Under the pieces are notes generated by a model. The model was not told the DNA's origin, ran no database searches, and was given only the letters and a program-made list of their open reading frames with translations. A program made the translations under genes and the position numbers. Below, piece after piece: positions 53,401 through 64,000 of a stretch of DNA of 64,000 nucleotides (its first letter is position 1; each line of letters starts with the position of its first letter). Source of the DNA: Owenia fusiformis (lineage: Eukaryota > Annelida > Polychaeta > Sabellida > Oweniidae); contig CAIIXF020000003.1 in the NCBI GenBank assembly GCA_903813345.2, positions 12,598,931-12,662,930 of the forward strand, written 5' to 3'.

Positions 53401-56400
53401 GAATCTACATTGTTTGCAAATGTCTTACTTTCGATTGGAGATGTCTAAACGAATTGCCATATTTCATTGTTCTTTATTCAACTACACTGGTACTGCGCAT
53501 GGATTATTCAAAATGATCCGTTTCTTTTGAAAATATATAACTAGTTTGAAGACTGCACAGTACGAGTGATCTAGCAACTTGTTTCCAAACAGTTAACGGG
53601 ATTTGTCACGTTTGGAGGACGATTTGGAATTTATAAATCTAAATGAAGTGTAAAAAGAAAAGTTTTAACGATAAAATTAATTCTTTTTAAATATCTTCCT
53701 TTCAAATTAAAAAGATGGAATTTAGAAGGTTTGACCACCAAGGGTCGAGCACAGACACACATAACATGAGTAGCGGGATGAGTAGACGGTGTTTATCTAA
53801 AATATAGCTTTGTTACATGCATTACAGGAAGGCATTTTAGTGTAGATTGGAGAGCAGGGGCGTAGTCAGCTTTCAGTCAGGGGGGTGCGATCGCCAAATT
53901 TTGGGGTTTCAGTCAAGTGGGTGGCATAATCGTGGCATAAACAAGGCAAAACAAAAAACTTTGATCTGTTTTGGATTTTACAAAAATTGATGCAACTTTG
54001 CTCAAAATTGAGCTAGAAGCTTAAAAAAGCATTTTGAAGCTCTTTTCTTCCACTATCTAATGGTTCTATTTTTATTGGTTATGGAGGGGATGCGACCCAT
54101 CACACCCCTCTCTGGCTATGGAGAGATTGTGTTACCCGTAAGCAATTCACTCACAAGGAATGGAATATTGTTTCATATAATATATTTGTTCTCTCATTAA
54201 TATGCTACTGATCTCCAGATGGCAGGTATTTAAATTAATCCAGTTGTTTCTTCCATTCTAACTTATTAACAAGAACACAAACGTGTACAATATGTCCATA
54301 CCAATGGGTGGTCCTAGAGTTTTTATCCCCAATGCCCAATTCTTTAATCAATTGAAAATACAAGATTTTAGGTAAACAAAATCAAAATGGCAACATCAGC
54401 CAGAATGCCCCAAAACTAATCAGTTTGAGATTTTCATACAAAGAATCACATCTGAAAAGTTGAATTCGATCTTTCAAATGGTTCTTCTGTAAACGTGTAG
54501 ATAAGTCTTAAATAATGAAAATTTTAAAGTTGACATTGCAGATTGATATTAAGTTAAAGTTCAACATGTATCCAAGTTTCAGTGTGATAATTTGGATCAC
54601 TAGTCGAATTATGAAGCAAACAAGTGAATGTCTCTGATCCCCGTATGTTCAATTATAACTCAGTAATACTATGTATGCCAGATAATCCATTTGAGCGCTA
54701 TATCAAAAAAATCATTAAAACCAGCAGCAGAAAAGACATGCTAACTACTGAACTATATTCATCATGTCCATGTACCCATTGTGTGAATTCAATATCAAGT
54801 ATGGTCATTTCCATAAAGATTATGAAGCATGTAAATTTGAGATTTTAGAGATAAAGTATGTAAAGGTATCATCACCACATGCAATTCAACACTTATGGAT
54901 TTTCATCTAGGTGCGGATACTGACTTTTATCAATAAGTGATAACATATAATTTGATTGTTACCAGCCAGCACGAAAAAATATATAATAAATAAAGTGATA
55001 GTTTTGATAAAAGTTAAATTACCAAAATTAGCAATAGATTTGATAAGTATCAATTGTTTTTATAAATTATCAGATAATTATCAGAAAATTTCACACGGGC
55101 CCTTTTCTATGAAACATTTGCTAGAAATAATTATCAATAAAAGTGATAGTTTTGATGTAACTTAAATTATAACTGTTAGTTATAGTTTTGATAATTATCA
55201 ATATTATCTGATATTATCAGATGAACATTTGTCCTAACTTTCTTGATTTAGTGAAAATATGATGATTAGCGAGAGTTTTGGTAATTATCTTTATTATCTA
55301 TTTTAACTTAGGCAACATCTGCCCAAGACCACAAAAAATGTTAGAGATGAAAAAGTGCTGGAGAAATAATTGCCATAAGGATAATAATCAAATCACACGG
55401 GCATTAGCATGTTCAAGGAAAACAGATTTTTCAGATTTAGTCTTTATAGGAATAAGCAAAACTTGTGGCAATTTTTGATAAAAGCTACCATTCAAATGAC
55501 ATGGGGCTGGAAAAATTAGCAAATAAAAGTGACTTTCCGCACCTACCTCCATATTTCCCTGCCATTAAGAGTCGACCCTTTTAATGGAATGATAAATAAT
55601 TCTGATATATTTACAAAACAAAAAAATGAATGGTTTTATATTTGTGATTTTACAAAAAATATAATTCAACACTACGCCATATGTTTTTTTTCATTTTCAT
55701 AAAATATATACTGAAGGATTTAAACTACTAACTGCAAACTTCTATGATATTTTCAGTAAGGGAACATTTTATATCAATTGGAATTCACATCTGTCCTTAC
55801 AAATTGATAGTTGTGAAAAAAAATAAGTAAATTTAATCAATTGTTTCACCATTTTACCCCCCCCCCCCTTCCAAATTAAATTGAGTTAAGGTTGGTTATC
55901 CAGCCCCAGGGTTCAACATTATAATATTAGGAGCTTCACTTTTCAAAATATACAGTCAACATTTGTAAGGGAAACAACAAAGATATTTAAGTGGCGTGCA
56001 GATGAGTGTAAGGTAGATTGTCTGCTAGATTGTCCCCATTGAAAAGAATCTGAAGGATAATTTAAGTTTGACAAATTATGCAAGTATTATACAAGTGTGG
56101 TCATACTAAATATATAAAGCATGTCAATTTTAGATTTTAGAGATAAAGTATGAGAGCCTTGTAATTCAGCTCTTCCAGATTTACTCTGCCTTAAACTTAC
56201 AATGGAATGCTATTGATTCTGATATATTTACAAAAAATGACGTAACTAAATTTTCATCAACAATAGAATTCAACTATATCTAGTTCTTTTATTTTTTGCA
56301 AATCACAGCTTTAAACTAATGATTGCAAACTCCTCCAACATAATCATTTAATAGGGAAAATTCGATATCAATTGGGAGACACGTATACCCTTACCAACTG

Positions 56401-59400
56401 CAAGTTGTGGAAAAGTTTGTAATTAATTTTTAGCATTGTTTACCCCCACCTCTCAACATTAAGCTGTCTCGAGGCTGTTTTTTGGGTCATGTAAAGTTAT
56501 GAAATCAGAGCTTCATTGCTTGTGATTATTGTTGCTTTGACAAAATGTTATAAAATTTTTAAGGGACACTAAGATATAATAGTTGATGGTGTCAGGTACA
56601 GATTGTATAACTTGATAAGGTTTTATGATTCTACTAGGCATGCATCTTGGGTGGGTTGGATCACTCAGTGCCATCCTTTTACTTAACCCTTTATACTCCA
56701 GTTTGAAGCCACTTTTTAGTCATTCTTCTATCAGAATACCTAAACAGTGGCCTTTGTATCAGTCCACCTTTTAGTCATTTTAACCACACAATGACTAAAC
56801 AATGGATAAGGCCACAGAGTCCACTAAATTGGAGCCAGTCCACTGATTAGAACATGCCGATTACAAGCACCCTCTCTGGTGAGATACGATCAAGTTGTTT
56901 GCTTAAGACAGATACGTCTATATATACGCTTGTATCGTCTGATCACGGCATGGTAATAAATTGACTCGTTTTTCCGGAATTTTTATTATTACTGAGCTTC
57001 ACTTTGTCACGCCATTCTTTTTTTAACTTAGAGAGACATTCTCAATTAGAACTACCCATTCATTAAAAGACTGCATGTTCCGCCATGAGAAGCCCCAATT
57101 CATTTGAAAGTCAACTTCCACCATGAAGGTAGAACTCTCCATACTTTTTGTACCATTGAGATGCATGTCGTTCAAATTTAGAATTTCTCAATTCGCAGCT
57201 CATCGATTTTCAAAGTATTTCAGAGGAATACAGCGAAACATCTCATCTTCATGTCAAAAAATTCAACAAAAATGTCCCACGAAAATCAAAAGTTCTGCTC
57301 TCTTACAAAGTTGGAGTTGGAGTACCAAAACGTCATCATATTTATGTACGTTGATCCGAATTCACTACTACCAAGCTCATCCATCCGCAGAAAATAATCC
57401 CAAATATTTTACCGATCACTGTTATGATGACATGTTTCCCAATTATTCTGGGCATTTAATTATGTGTCTGCAAAAAGAGTATTCTATCCAAAGATGCTGT
57501 AGTATACCATTGAAGTCCCCAAACAGGTTTTGAATAGAACTACTTTCCTCATACCACGAAATAAACAAACCGAGTAAGGATAGTATACTCGAAAGAGATG
57601 GAAGAAACAGAATGAAAGGAGGGGGGGGGGCGAAGCCCATACTTAGGCAAGGAGATAGGGGAGAAACTTTGAACGACAGGAATGCCTTAATTGGAGATAT
57701 TGTTGATGTCGTTAGTGGCATTGATGGTCCAATCTAAACATACAAACAATAATCAAACAAAATATGCACAGACAACAAACAAACAAACAGAGATTAAACT
57801 TAACGTATATTATGTGCATGCCTAGGATAGGTGCAGACTCATGCATACACGATTGCACTAGGCTTAGTCTCCACTCCACTATCAAACAGCCTAGCTTCCT
57901 TTCATCATGTAAGGTATTTCATGTTTCAATAAAATAGGGAGTACAAGGGACAGAGAGTACAGTTGAAAACAATCTTTTCAAATACCATGTCAATATTTCC
58001 ATTTAAATTTCATTTTCTGAAATAAGAAACAATTGAGACATTAAATATGCAGAAATGACCAAATTCTTAAGAATCGAAAGGGGAGAAGTCCTCGTCTTTC
58101 AAATAATGGTTTTCTGCTAATCTCTAAGACGAAATGAAATCCTGAAATAAAGTGAGAACAGACATGATTTTAATCAAATAGGCGAGACATGGGATAACAA
58201 AAGTTATAATAATCCTGAATTGCGGTATTTTAGAAAAGTACTCTGAACTCGTTTCTGTCCCTACTTTCCCATAAGACAGAATGCAAGACATGGCTTCTGC
58301 TTAAAACCAAGAAAGGGGACCTGTAAATCAGATTATGGCAAATTTTGACCATCTGCGATTTCAAAGGTTAAGTTGGTGCAAGTGAAACTTTTGTGGACAT
58401 ACGTCAGTCGAATATTTAAATTCCTATATTTCATTGTTCATTATGATCATTCCATTCAATGATCTAGCAAACGACGAACGGATGTTATTTTACAAAAAAT
58501 TACAAAAATTACTTCGTTGACTTCATTTGTTATGCGATGCTTTAATCAAGTGCTCACAACTTTCCAGACGATTTGCAATCAATTATTTCAAACTGAAATT
58601 ATAGCGAAATAATCAAAGCAAATGCAATAAAGAGAAAGAAGGCAACTGTCGTGTTTAGTTTACTTCATGTTGAACGACCAATGACGTAGTCACAAATGAA
58701 ATAGTCAGAAATATATCTATTTAGACAACATTGATATTTACCCAATACAAGCCAAACACTTTAGCAGACTCTAAAGACGAACCTATATCTCTTCGAGACG
58801 CCATGACACACTTTCCTTCAGGGCCAAATAGCTGTTTCCTTTCCTATCTCTTGTAATTCTAGCAATTATATGATCACACACTAGGTCTGCCCGATTGCCT
58901 CCCTATATGTTACAACACACTTAAACCTATGGTAAATCTATGGTTGAAATTGACATATCTGATACCAGACTCTAGGAATTTTCCAAAGTATGCTTTTGAC
59001 GTTTCTAGCTGAATGATCACCTTATTTGAAACAATGTAATTTGCGATTAACCGGTGTGGAAGAAATGTATTTTATAGTACTCCCCGGGATGGTGAGTGTA
59101 GAAGAAAATGGCGCATTTACAAGACACCATTGATTTTACGTGGAATTAGGAAGGTTAAGGACAATCTTGAAGGATGGGTAATCAATCAGATTTATGCTTT
59201 CTCAATTTGATACGTTTTTAATCAAATTCATCATTGCATTGTCATGTTCTCTATTGTCTTTTTCTATTGAATAAAGTAGTTTCTAAATAGCTTTAAAATC
59301 TCGCTAAATCTAGTTTTTTCATGAGACTTTTAGAGATTTGCACTTTACTTTTCTTTATTTTTGATAGCATATTTGAATTCATCGACACGTTTTCTCCAAT

Positions 59401-60993
59401 AATACGTTTGATTTACACAGTTATGTCATTTAAATCATTTTCCATGACATTTAAAAAAACTTGGACCAAATCTCCATTGGTGCAATGCTAAGATTCATTA
59501 AAACCTTCGCTTTAAATTCGAATGACAACCAACATTTTCATGTTTAATCACAATATGTACACTAACAGTATCATCCGATAGTATGCCATTCGAGTTTCAG
59601 ACAGATTCAACCAACACTTTATGACAAATCATGAAATTAAGTGACTACTGCAAGTTTCTAGCATTGAACTGAATGGAGGTGTGGCCCAGGAAAATCAAAG
59701 ACAAACAAGGGTGACATCTATTATGTCAGCGTTATTCAGCTATTTAGAAACTAACAATTGAAGAGTCATTCAGAAACATTTTCAGAAATTGTGTGGGAAA
59801 TGTAACGATGTCAATTAAATACTATCCTTGCAATTAAATGGGCGCCACCCGATATGTGTTCAGGCGTGTAGCTTGTAAAATATACCATGATTGAAATGTG
59901 TTAATTTGACCATAATTCTTGCGCCTCATCGAAGTCAGCTGGTGATTTCGTTGGAATTCCCATCATGTAAGCTCATATTTCACGTTCCTTAATCAACCAT
60001 CTGTCAGATGGACCAGCGAATCCGAGGATGATATATATATGACAGGATTTATTTGTTCTGAAGCCCTTTTAGGGCCAAACGTACATCCAACATCAAATCC
60101 AACGAACTAGTGAAGGGTTACCTAGATAAACTATAATGGGAGGGATGCTGTTTAATTGCATGGGAATGCTGTCTGCACAGCGCCATGGAAAACATAAAGT
60201 TCATAATGGCAAAACGCTTCTATTTCTTACAACCTGCTTATAAGAGATTTTGAGTTTCACGTTTCAGTTATTTCTGAAGGTCGCCAAATTATTTTTATTT
60301 TATTCTTTCGAACTTCCACTTAGATTTGGGTAATAACTTATAATTTAACTAATACGGTTCGACCAATAGAGGGCGAGGCAGTATTTTATACTATTACAGT
60401 ATATAACAGTTTTTTATAAAGAAAGATCTAACGTTAGCAATACCCAATATATTCTTACGGATATTTGTTTTGAAATACAAAAAAGCGCAGAAATTAAACA
60501 AAATCCCGATGGAATAATGGAAATGCTTGATTTATTTCAATTTCCCATCATCCCACTTATTTACCGTACCCCGCGCTTTTAGCAGCCACGCGTAATTGGT
60601 ACAGCCCCTTTTGGTAAGACATATCACAATCGGCTGACTTGAGCTTTAACTGATACTGCGTATTGGCATCAGAAAAGCAGAAACAAACGTAGGTTGTCTT
60701 GCTATTGGTTTTATATAAACATTCATATTTTACACATGCCATTGAAACTTAGCATCATTTGACAACAATTATCGAGCTAGCATTGAAACAATTCTATTAA
60801 AGTAAAAGGCTTATATTAGACATTAGTTTCCGATTCATTTGTTTCATGATAAATTCTTTTTGTCAGAAGATCTATGTCGTGAATTTAACTAGAATAGAAT
60901 ACAGAACAGAACAGATACGAATAGAATAATAAAATAATTCAACTGGATTACTTCGTCGGATCGCGTGCTTACTTTAAACAGGGAGATCACAAA
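50441..60993. other. Long intergenic region upstream of the TRH-receptor-like gene
   Basis: About 10.5 kb without a recognised gene. Contains low-complexity GGGCC/GGCCC-spaced sequence at 51230-51620 (similar to 40550-40700), the dispersed repeat copy at 53862-54085, and ATTATCAGATAATTATCAG-like degenerate hairpins at 54950-55300. A poly-C run lies near 55860 and a poly-G run near 57620. The 136-codon ORF at 57123-57533 has no recognisable domain. Confidence 0.5.
53862..54085. repeat. Dispersed repeat GCGTAGTCAGCTTTCAGTCA, copy B
   Basis: Second copy of the 29797-29990 repeat, same orientation, with shared words in the same order, ending CTAATGGTTCTATTTTTATT. Confidence 0.7.
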
Positions 60994-61860
60994 ATGGATG
61001 TGGACTCAACGGAAAACACATCTGATGTTATCTACATTTCCAAAGGATTACACAATGTCTCAGAATGGCCAGGTGTGTTTAATGAAAGTAACTCACTTAA
61101 TTCTACCGACTCCATTCAGCCAGTCAAGTACTACACGGTTTTGTACAGGACCGTGGGGATAACATTAGCGACGATTGTGCTCGTCGCAGGAATTGTTGGA
61201 AATAGTATGGTTGCCATTGTCGTAGCCCGAACTAAAACAATGCGCACACCTACCAATTGTTACATTGTTAGCCTTGCCATATCGGACATTTTGGTGCTAG
61301 TGGCGTGTGCTTTACCCGTTATGATGGAACTTAACCTCAAGGTGGGGCAGTGGATTCTGGGAAAAACAGGGTGCAATTTAGTGATCTATTTGCAATATTT
61401 AGGAGTCAATGCCTCGGCAATGTCGATAACGGCCTTTACAATTGAAAGGTATTTCGGCATCTGCCACCCGATGCGCGCACACGCTATTTGTACCGTAAAA
61501 CGCGCTGTTAAAATTATTGTTTTCATATGGATCTTCAACGTATTGTATAACAGTACTTGGATATTTCTGACAAACGTCACGATAAGACGCCAGAGCGATA
61601 ACACTACAATCGAGTCATGCGAGTACACTGGCAAAAGAAGTGACTATGTCTACATTTACATGGTCGATTTATGTCTTTTCTACATCATTCCTTTGTGCCT
61701 CACCTGCGTTCTTTACGGATTCATTGCTTACATACTGTGTAGTGGGTCGATCGCCTCATCTACGGCTGAAAGACTGGGACATAACGGTACTAACTCACAG
61801 CAACATCAATCATCCCCGTCCACATTAAGAAAAAATTCAACTTCTAACTCAAGGACTCAG
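60994..61860 (+). CDS. Thyrotropin-releasing-hormone-receptor-like GPCR, first coding exon (TM1-TM5)
   Basis: Class A peptide GPCR of the plasma membrane. The ATG at 60994 starts an N-terminal tail with several N-glycosylation sequons (NTS, NVS, NES, NST). TM1 holds GN (Asn70), TM2 LAISD (Asp98), Cys127 precedes TM3, and ERYFGICHP (151-159) replaces DRY. Cys209 is in loop 2 and Pro233 in TM5. The stretch YLQYLGVNASAMSITAFTIE and VLYGFIA closely match vertebrate TRH receptors. The coding match ends at SRTQ|GTGAGA (61860), the same point where vertebrate TRHR reads SRKQVTKMLAV, so TM6-TM7 must be in a following exon, not seen before 64000. Family receptors signal through Gq. Translation past the donor stops at 61887. 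Confidence 0.9.
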
Positions 61861-63008
61861 GTGAGATTTAAAATCATTCAGTTCTAACAATCCTTCCTAC
61901 ATCCTTACACACATTCTCCCAGGTGATGTTTTGCGCCAAGCGCCCAAAGTGGAGCTAGTTACCGTTCATTCCGAAACGAGACTATAAACCCTTAACTACA
62001 GTACAATGACTCAAATGTTTTGACCATGACCAAAAGTGTTAACGATGCAACTGTTACATCGGCTCGTAATCCGGGAACCCAACCCCTTTAAACTAAAATT
62101 CACCAGCGAGTATTTTACAGAAAATGCTATAGGGAGCTCCGCTTTTCCATGGAAATGAGCATTGCGCGGCTTTTTAATTCATACTTTTCTTTAATCATCT
62201 TATTTTATTCTATTACTCAAACAAGGTTTGGTCTATGTTAAGAAGACGCCAACAAACCGTTCAATCCCCACCCCAAAAACTAATCTACTAAAACCAGACC
62301 TTGTTCAATTAATTGAAACATTACAAATCACTTAGACCAAACAGAAAGTATTTATTCACCGATTCAAACTGCGTGATTAACTGTGAATAAATACCTACTT
62401 TTAACTCTAATGTCATTTTGATACCCATTACACCTTTCTCTGTTTTCCAACTAGAAAGATGCTAGCTATCTAGAAATGCACTAATAGAAAACTTTCAAAT
62501 TCAATTTCTATCTTATTATGAAATGGGTGTTGAGATATAACAAATGTTTGCATAAAACTAATAATCTGATGTCTAAGGTCTAGAGGACGGGTGTCATTAA
62601 GGGCCTCTTTTAGCTCCCATAGCTGAAGTGAACTCATTTGTACATAATAAAAATACAATTTCAGTTAAAGGTTACATAGCTTTTTGATGTATTTTTCAAA
62701 ATGTCATTGTTTTTGTAGTCAGCAATATAATATAAACGAGTTTGAGAACTCCTCTTTAATTTATCAATAAATACTGTACCTTAGTGATTAGGCAGGTTGA
62801 GTTAGCCTCATCATTGGGCTGATAGGATCCAAGGTGTAAATGAGAAATGTGGGCAAATATGTCAAAGTAAATAAAATTTCATACAACCTCCATTCCCAAA
62901 TCAACAATAAATGGCTTTTAAATAATCTAACAGAGATCATTTTCAAAACAGAAGCTTATCTAATGAGAAAGTTGTGGTACAATATGAAATGAAATATTGT
63001 TTACCCCC
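61861..63008. other. Start of GPCR intron, nothing recognised
   Basis: AT-rich. No TM6-TM7 exon (expected MLAVVV...WxPY and NPxxY motifs) was found here or in the remaining sequence to 64000. Short ORFs only. Confidence 0.5.
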
Positions 63009-63806
63009 CTATCACACCAAACTAGTTCTAACCCGTTCTTGCCAGTCCTACGAAAATGTCGTCAAACGAGCTCAATCTGGCTGTGGTCGGGAAATATGTC
63101 TGAAATAATTCGCTTCTCCGTTCTTAAACAGTCTTCAATACGTCCATCTCGTTCGCAGTTCGTTCAGGTCGCACCACGTCGGAGTGCAACGTCGTAGAAC
63201 GCGCCCCTTAGTCTAGAAGGTCAACATGACCTGATTACAGAACGGTATGGTCGTCATCGAATTTTGAATCGATTCAAAATTCTAAAATCACATTCCCGTC
63301 TGAGAACGTTCATAAAGTTCGTAAATAGACCTTAGAAAGTTGCAGCTACGTTCATTCCGTTCGCACACAGTTTAAAACCAGTTTTAAAGAACGCAGTGGC
63401 AACTTGTTTGGTGTGATAGCTATATTTTTGCTAACTCGTTCATAAGCAGTGTTAAATACGTTCTTAATCAGTTTAAACCCGTTTGCAATTAGTTCTACCT
63501 CGTTCTCAACACGTCCGCAGACAGTTCAACTCGTTGTTAAAACGTCCCTAGTAGGATTGAAGTACGACGGTTCCGTTCGTTGTACGTCCAGCTCGTCGTT
63601 AGTACGTTGTCACTCGTTCTAATTGTAGAACGTGACGACCACGAGAACATTTTGAGCATTGTCTAAGTTCTAGAGGACCTACCCGTTCGAGTACGTTCGA
63701 TGAAGTTTGTAAATAGATCCCAAACGGTTCTTAGTAGGTCCAGTCCGTTCGTATACAGTTGAAGCCCGTTTTCGAGAACGCAGTGAGAACTAGTTTGGTG
63801 TGATAG
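63009..63806. mobile_element. TIR element, apparently a tandem dimer, in the GPCR intron
   Basis: 21-bp perfect inverted ends CTATCACACCAAACTAGTTC (63009-63029) and the inverse at 63786-63806. A second copy of the right end lies inside at 63390-63419 (GCAGTGGCAACTTGTTTGGT). About 120 bp before each right end is homologous (GTAAATAGA, ACAGTT, GAACGCAGTG). The interior is rich in CGTTCG. No transposase seen; target duplication unclear. Confidence 0.78.
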
Positions 63807-64000
63807 TAGGGTTAGAATATGGGTATAATATGGGACATGTTCATAGGTAAATAATTGAATTACAAAACATATCAATTGTGAGTAAAGAAGGAATATTAAA
63901 TATGAGATTAAGAAGTAGCTAGCCACCCATGTCTCACCTCTATTGCCCAAACATCAGATCCTTTACGACACATATATGTTTCAATGTTATTTACTCGGAG

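Overview
This is eukaryotic (metazoan) DNA, probably from a marine invertebrate and most likely a lophotrochozoan. Genes are split by GT-AG introns, coding density is low, intergenic DNA is AT-rich, and there is a dense load of terminal-inverted-repeat (TIR) DNA transposons, MITEs, foldback elements and minisatellites. The short word ACATGTA recurs, as is common in bivalve and other lophotrochozoan genomes. An SH3b-plus-PGRP architecture and a mitochondrial-clan P450 also fit. Species cannot be named from sequence alone.

Gene layout. (1) 1-129: the C-terminal end of an unrecognised + strand gene, with a polyadenylation signal at 276-281. (2) 13237-6135, minus strand: a six-exon ABHD4/ABHD5-type alpha/beta hydrolase. 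I rebuilt it with consistent splice phases to 384 residues, and there is a second phase-compatible candidate 5' exon. (3) 15375-21704, plus strand: a ten-exon mitochondrial-clan cytochrome P450 of 532 residues, head-to-head with the hydrolase. (4) 32162-36470, plus strand: five exons of a secreted SH3b + PGRP peptidoglycan-recognition protein; its C-terminal exon was not found. (5) 45498-46292, plus strand: a sepiapterin reductase (264 residues) in one uninterrupted exon, followed by a 95-bp broken duplicate of its own active-site region. (6) 60994-61860, plus strand: first coding exon (TM1-TM5) of a thyrotropin-releasing-hormone-receptor-like GPCR; the TM6-TM7 exon lies beyond the window. The genes look like unrelated housekeeping, lipid, immune and signalling functions, not a functional cluster.

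Mobile DNA dominates the rest. Elements delimited by TIRs and target-site duplications include mariner-type (TA) elements at 5530-6093 and 7040-7569, pogo-like MITEs at 16531-16708 and 19449-19636, a TA-flanked element with a transposase-like helix-turn-helix at 14062-14552, a TTAA-flanked MITE at 9287-9825, and an 871-bp hAT derivative with a perfect 8-bp duplication at 32782-33652. The most unusual are two ~485-bp TTAA-flanked elements (28744-29227 and 37269-37759). Each carries a tRNA-like gene (Gly-type body, Ala-type AGC anticodon) and a conserved ~63-codon ORF. There are also giant foldbacks (34819-35748; 39758-41720), a 60/70-bp minisatellite inside a mariner-like inverted-repeat element (25929-27685), and a 35-bp satellite (38325-38779).

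All exon joins are my own reading of splice signals, phase and family similarity. No search or transcript evidence was available.
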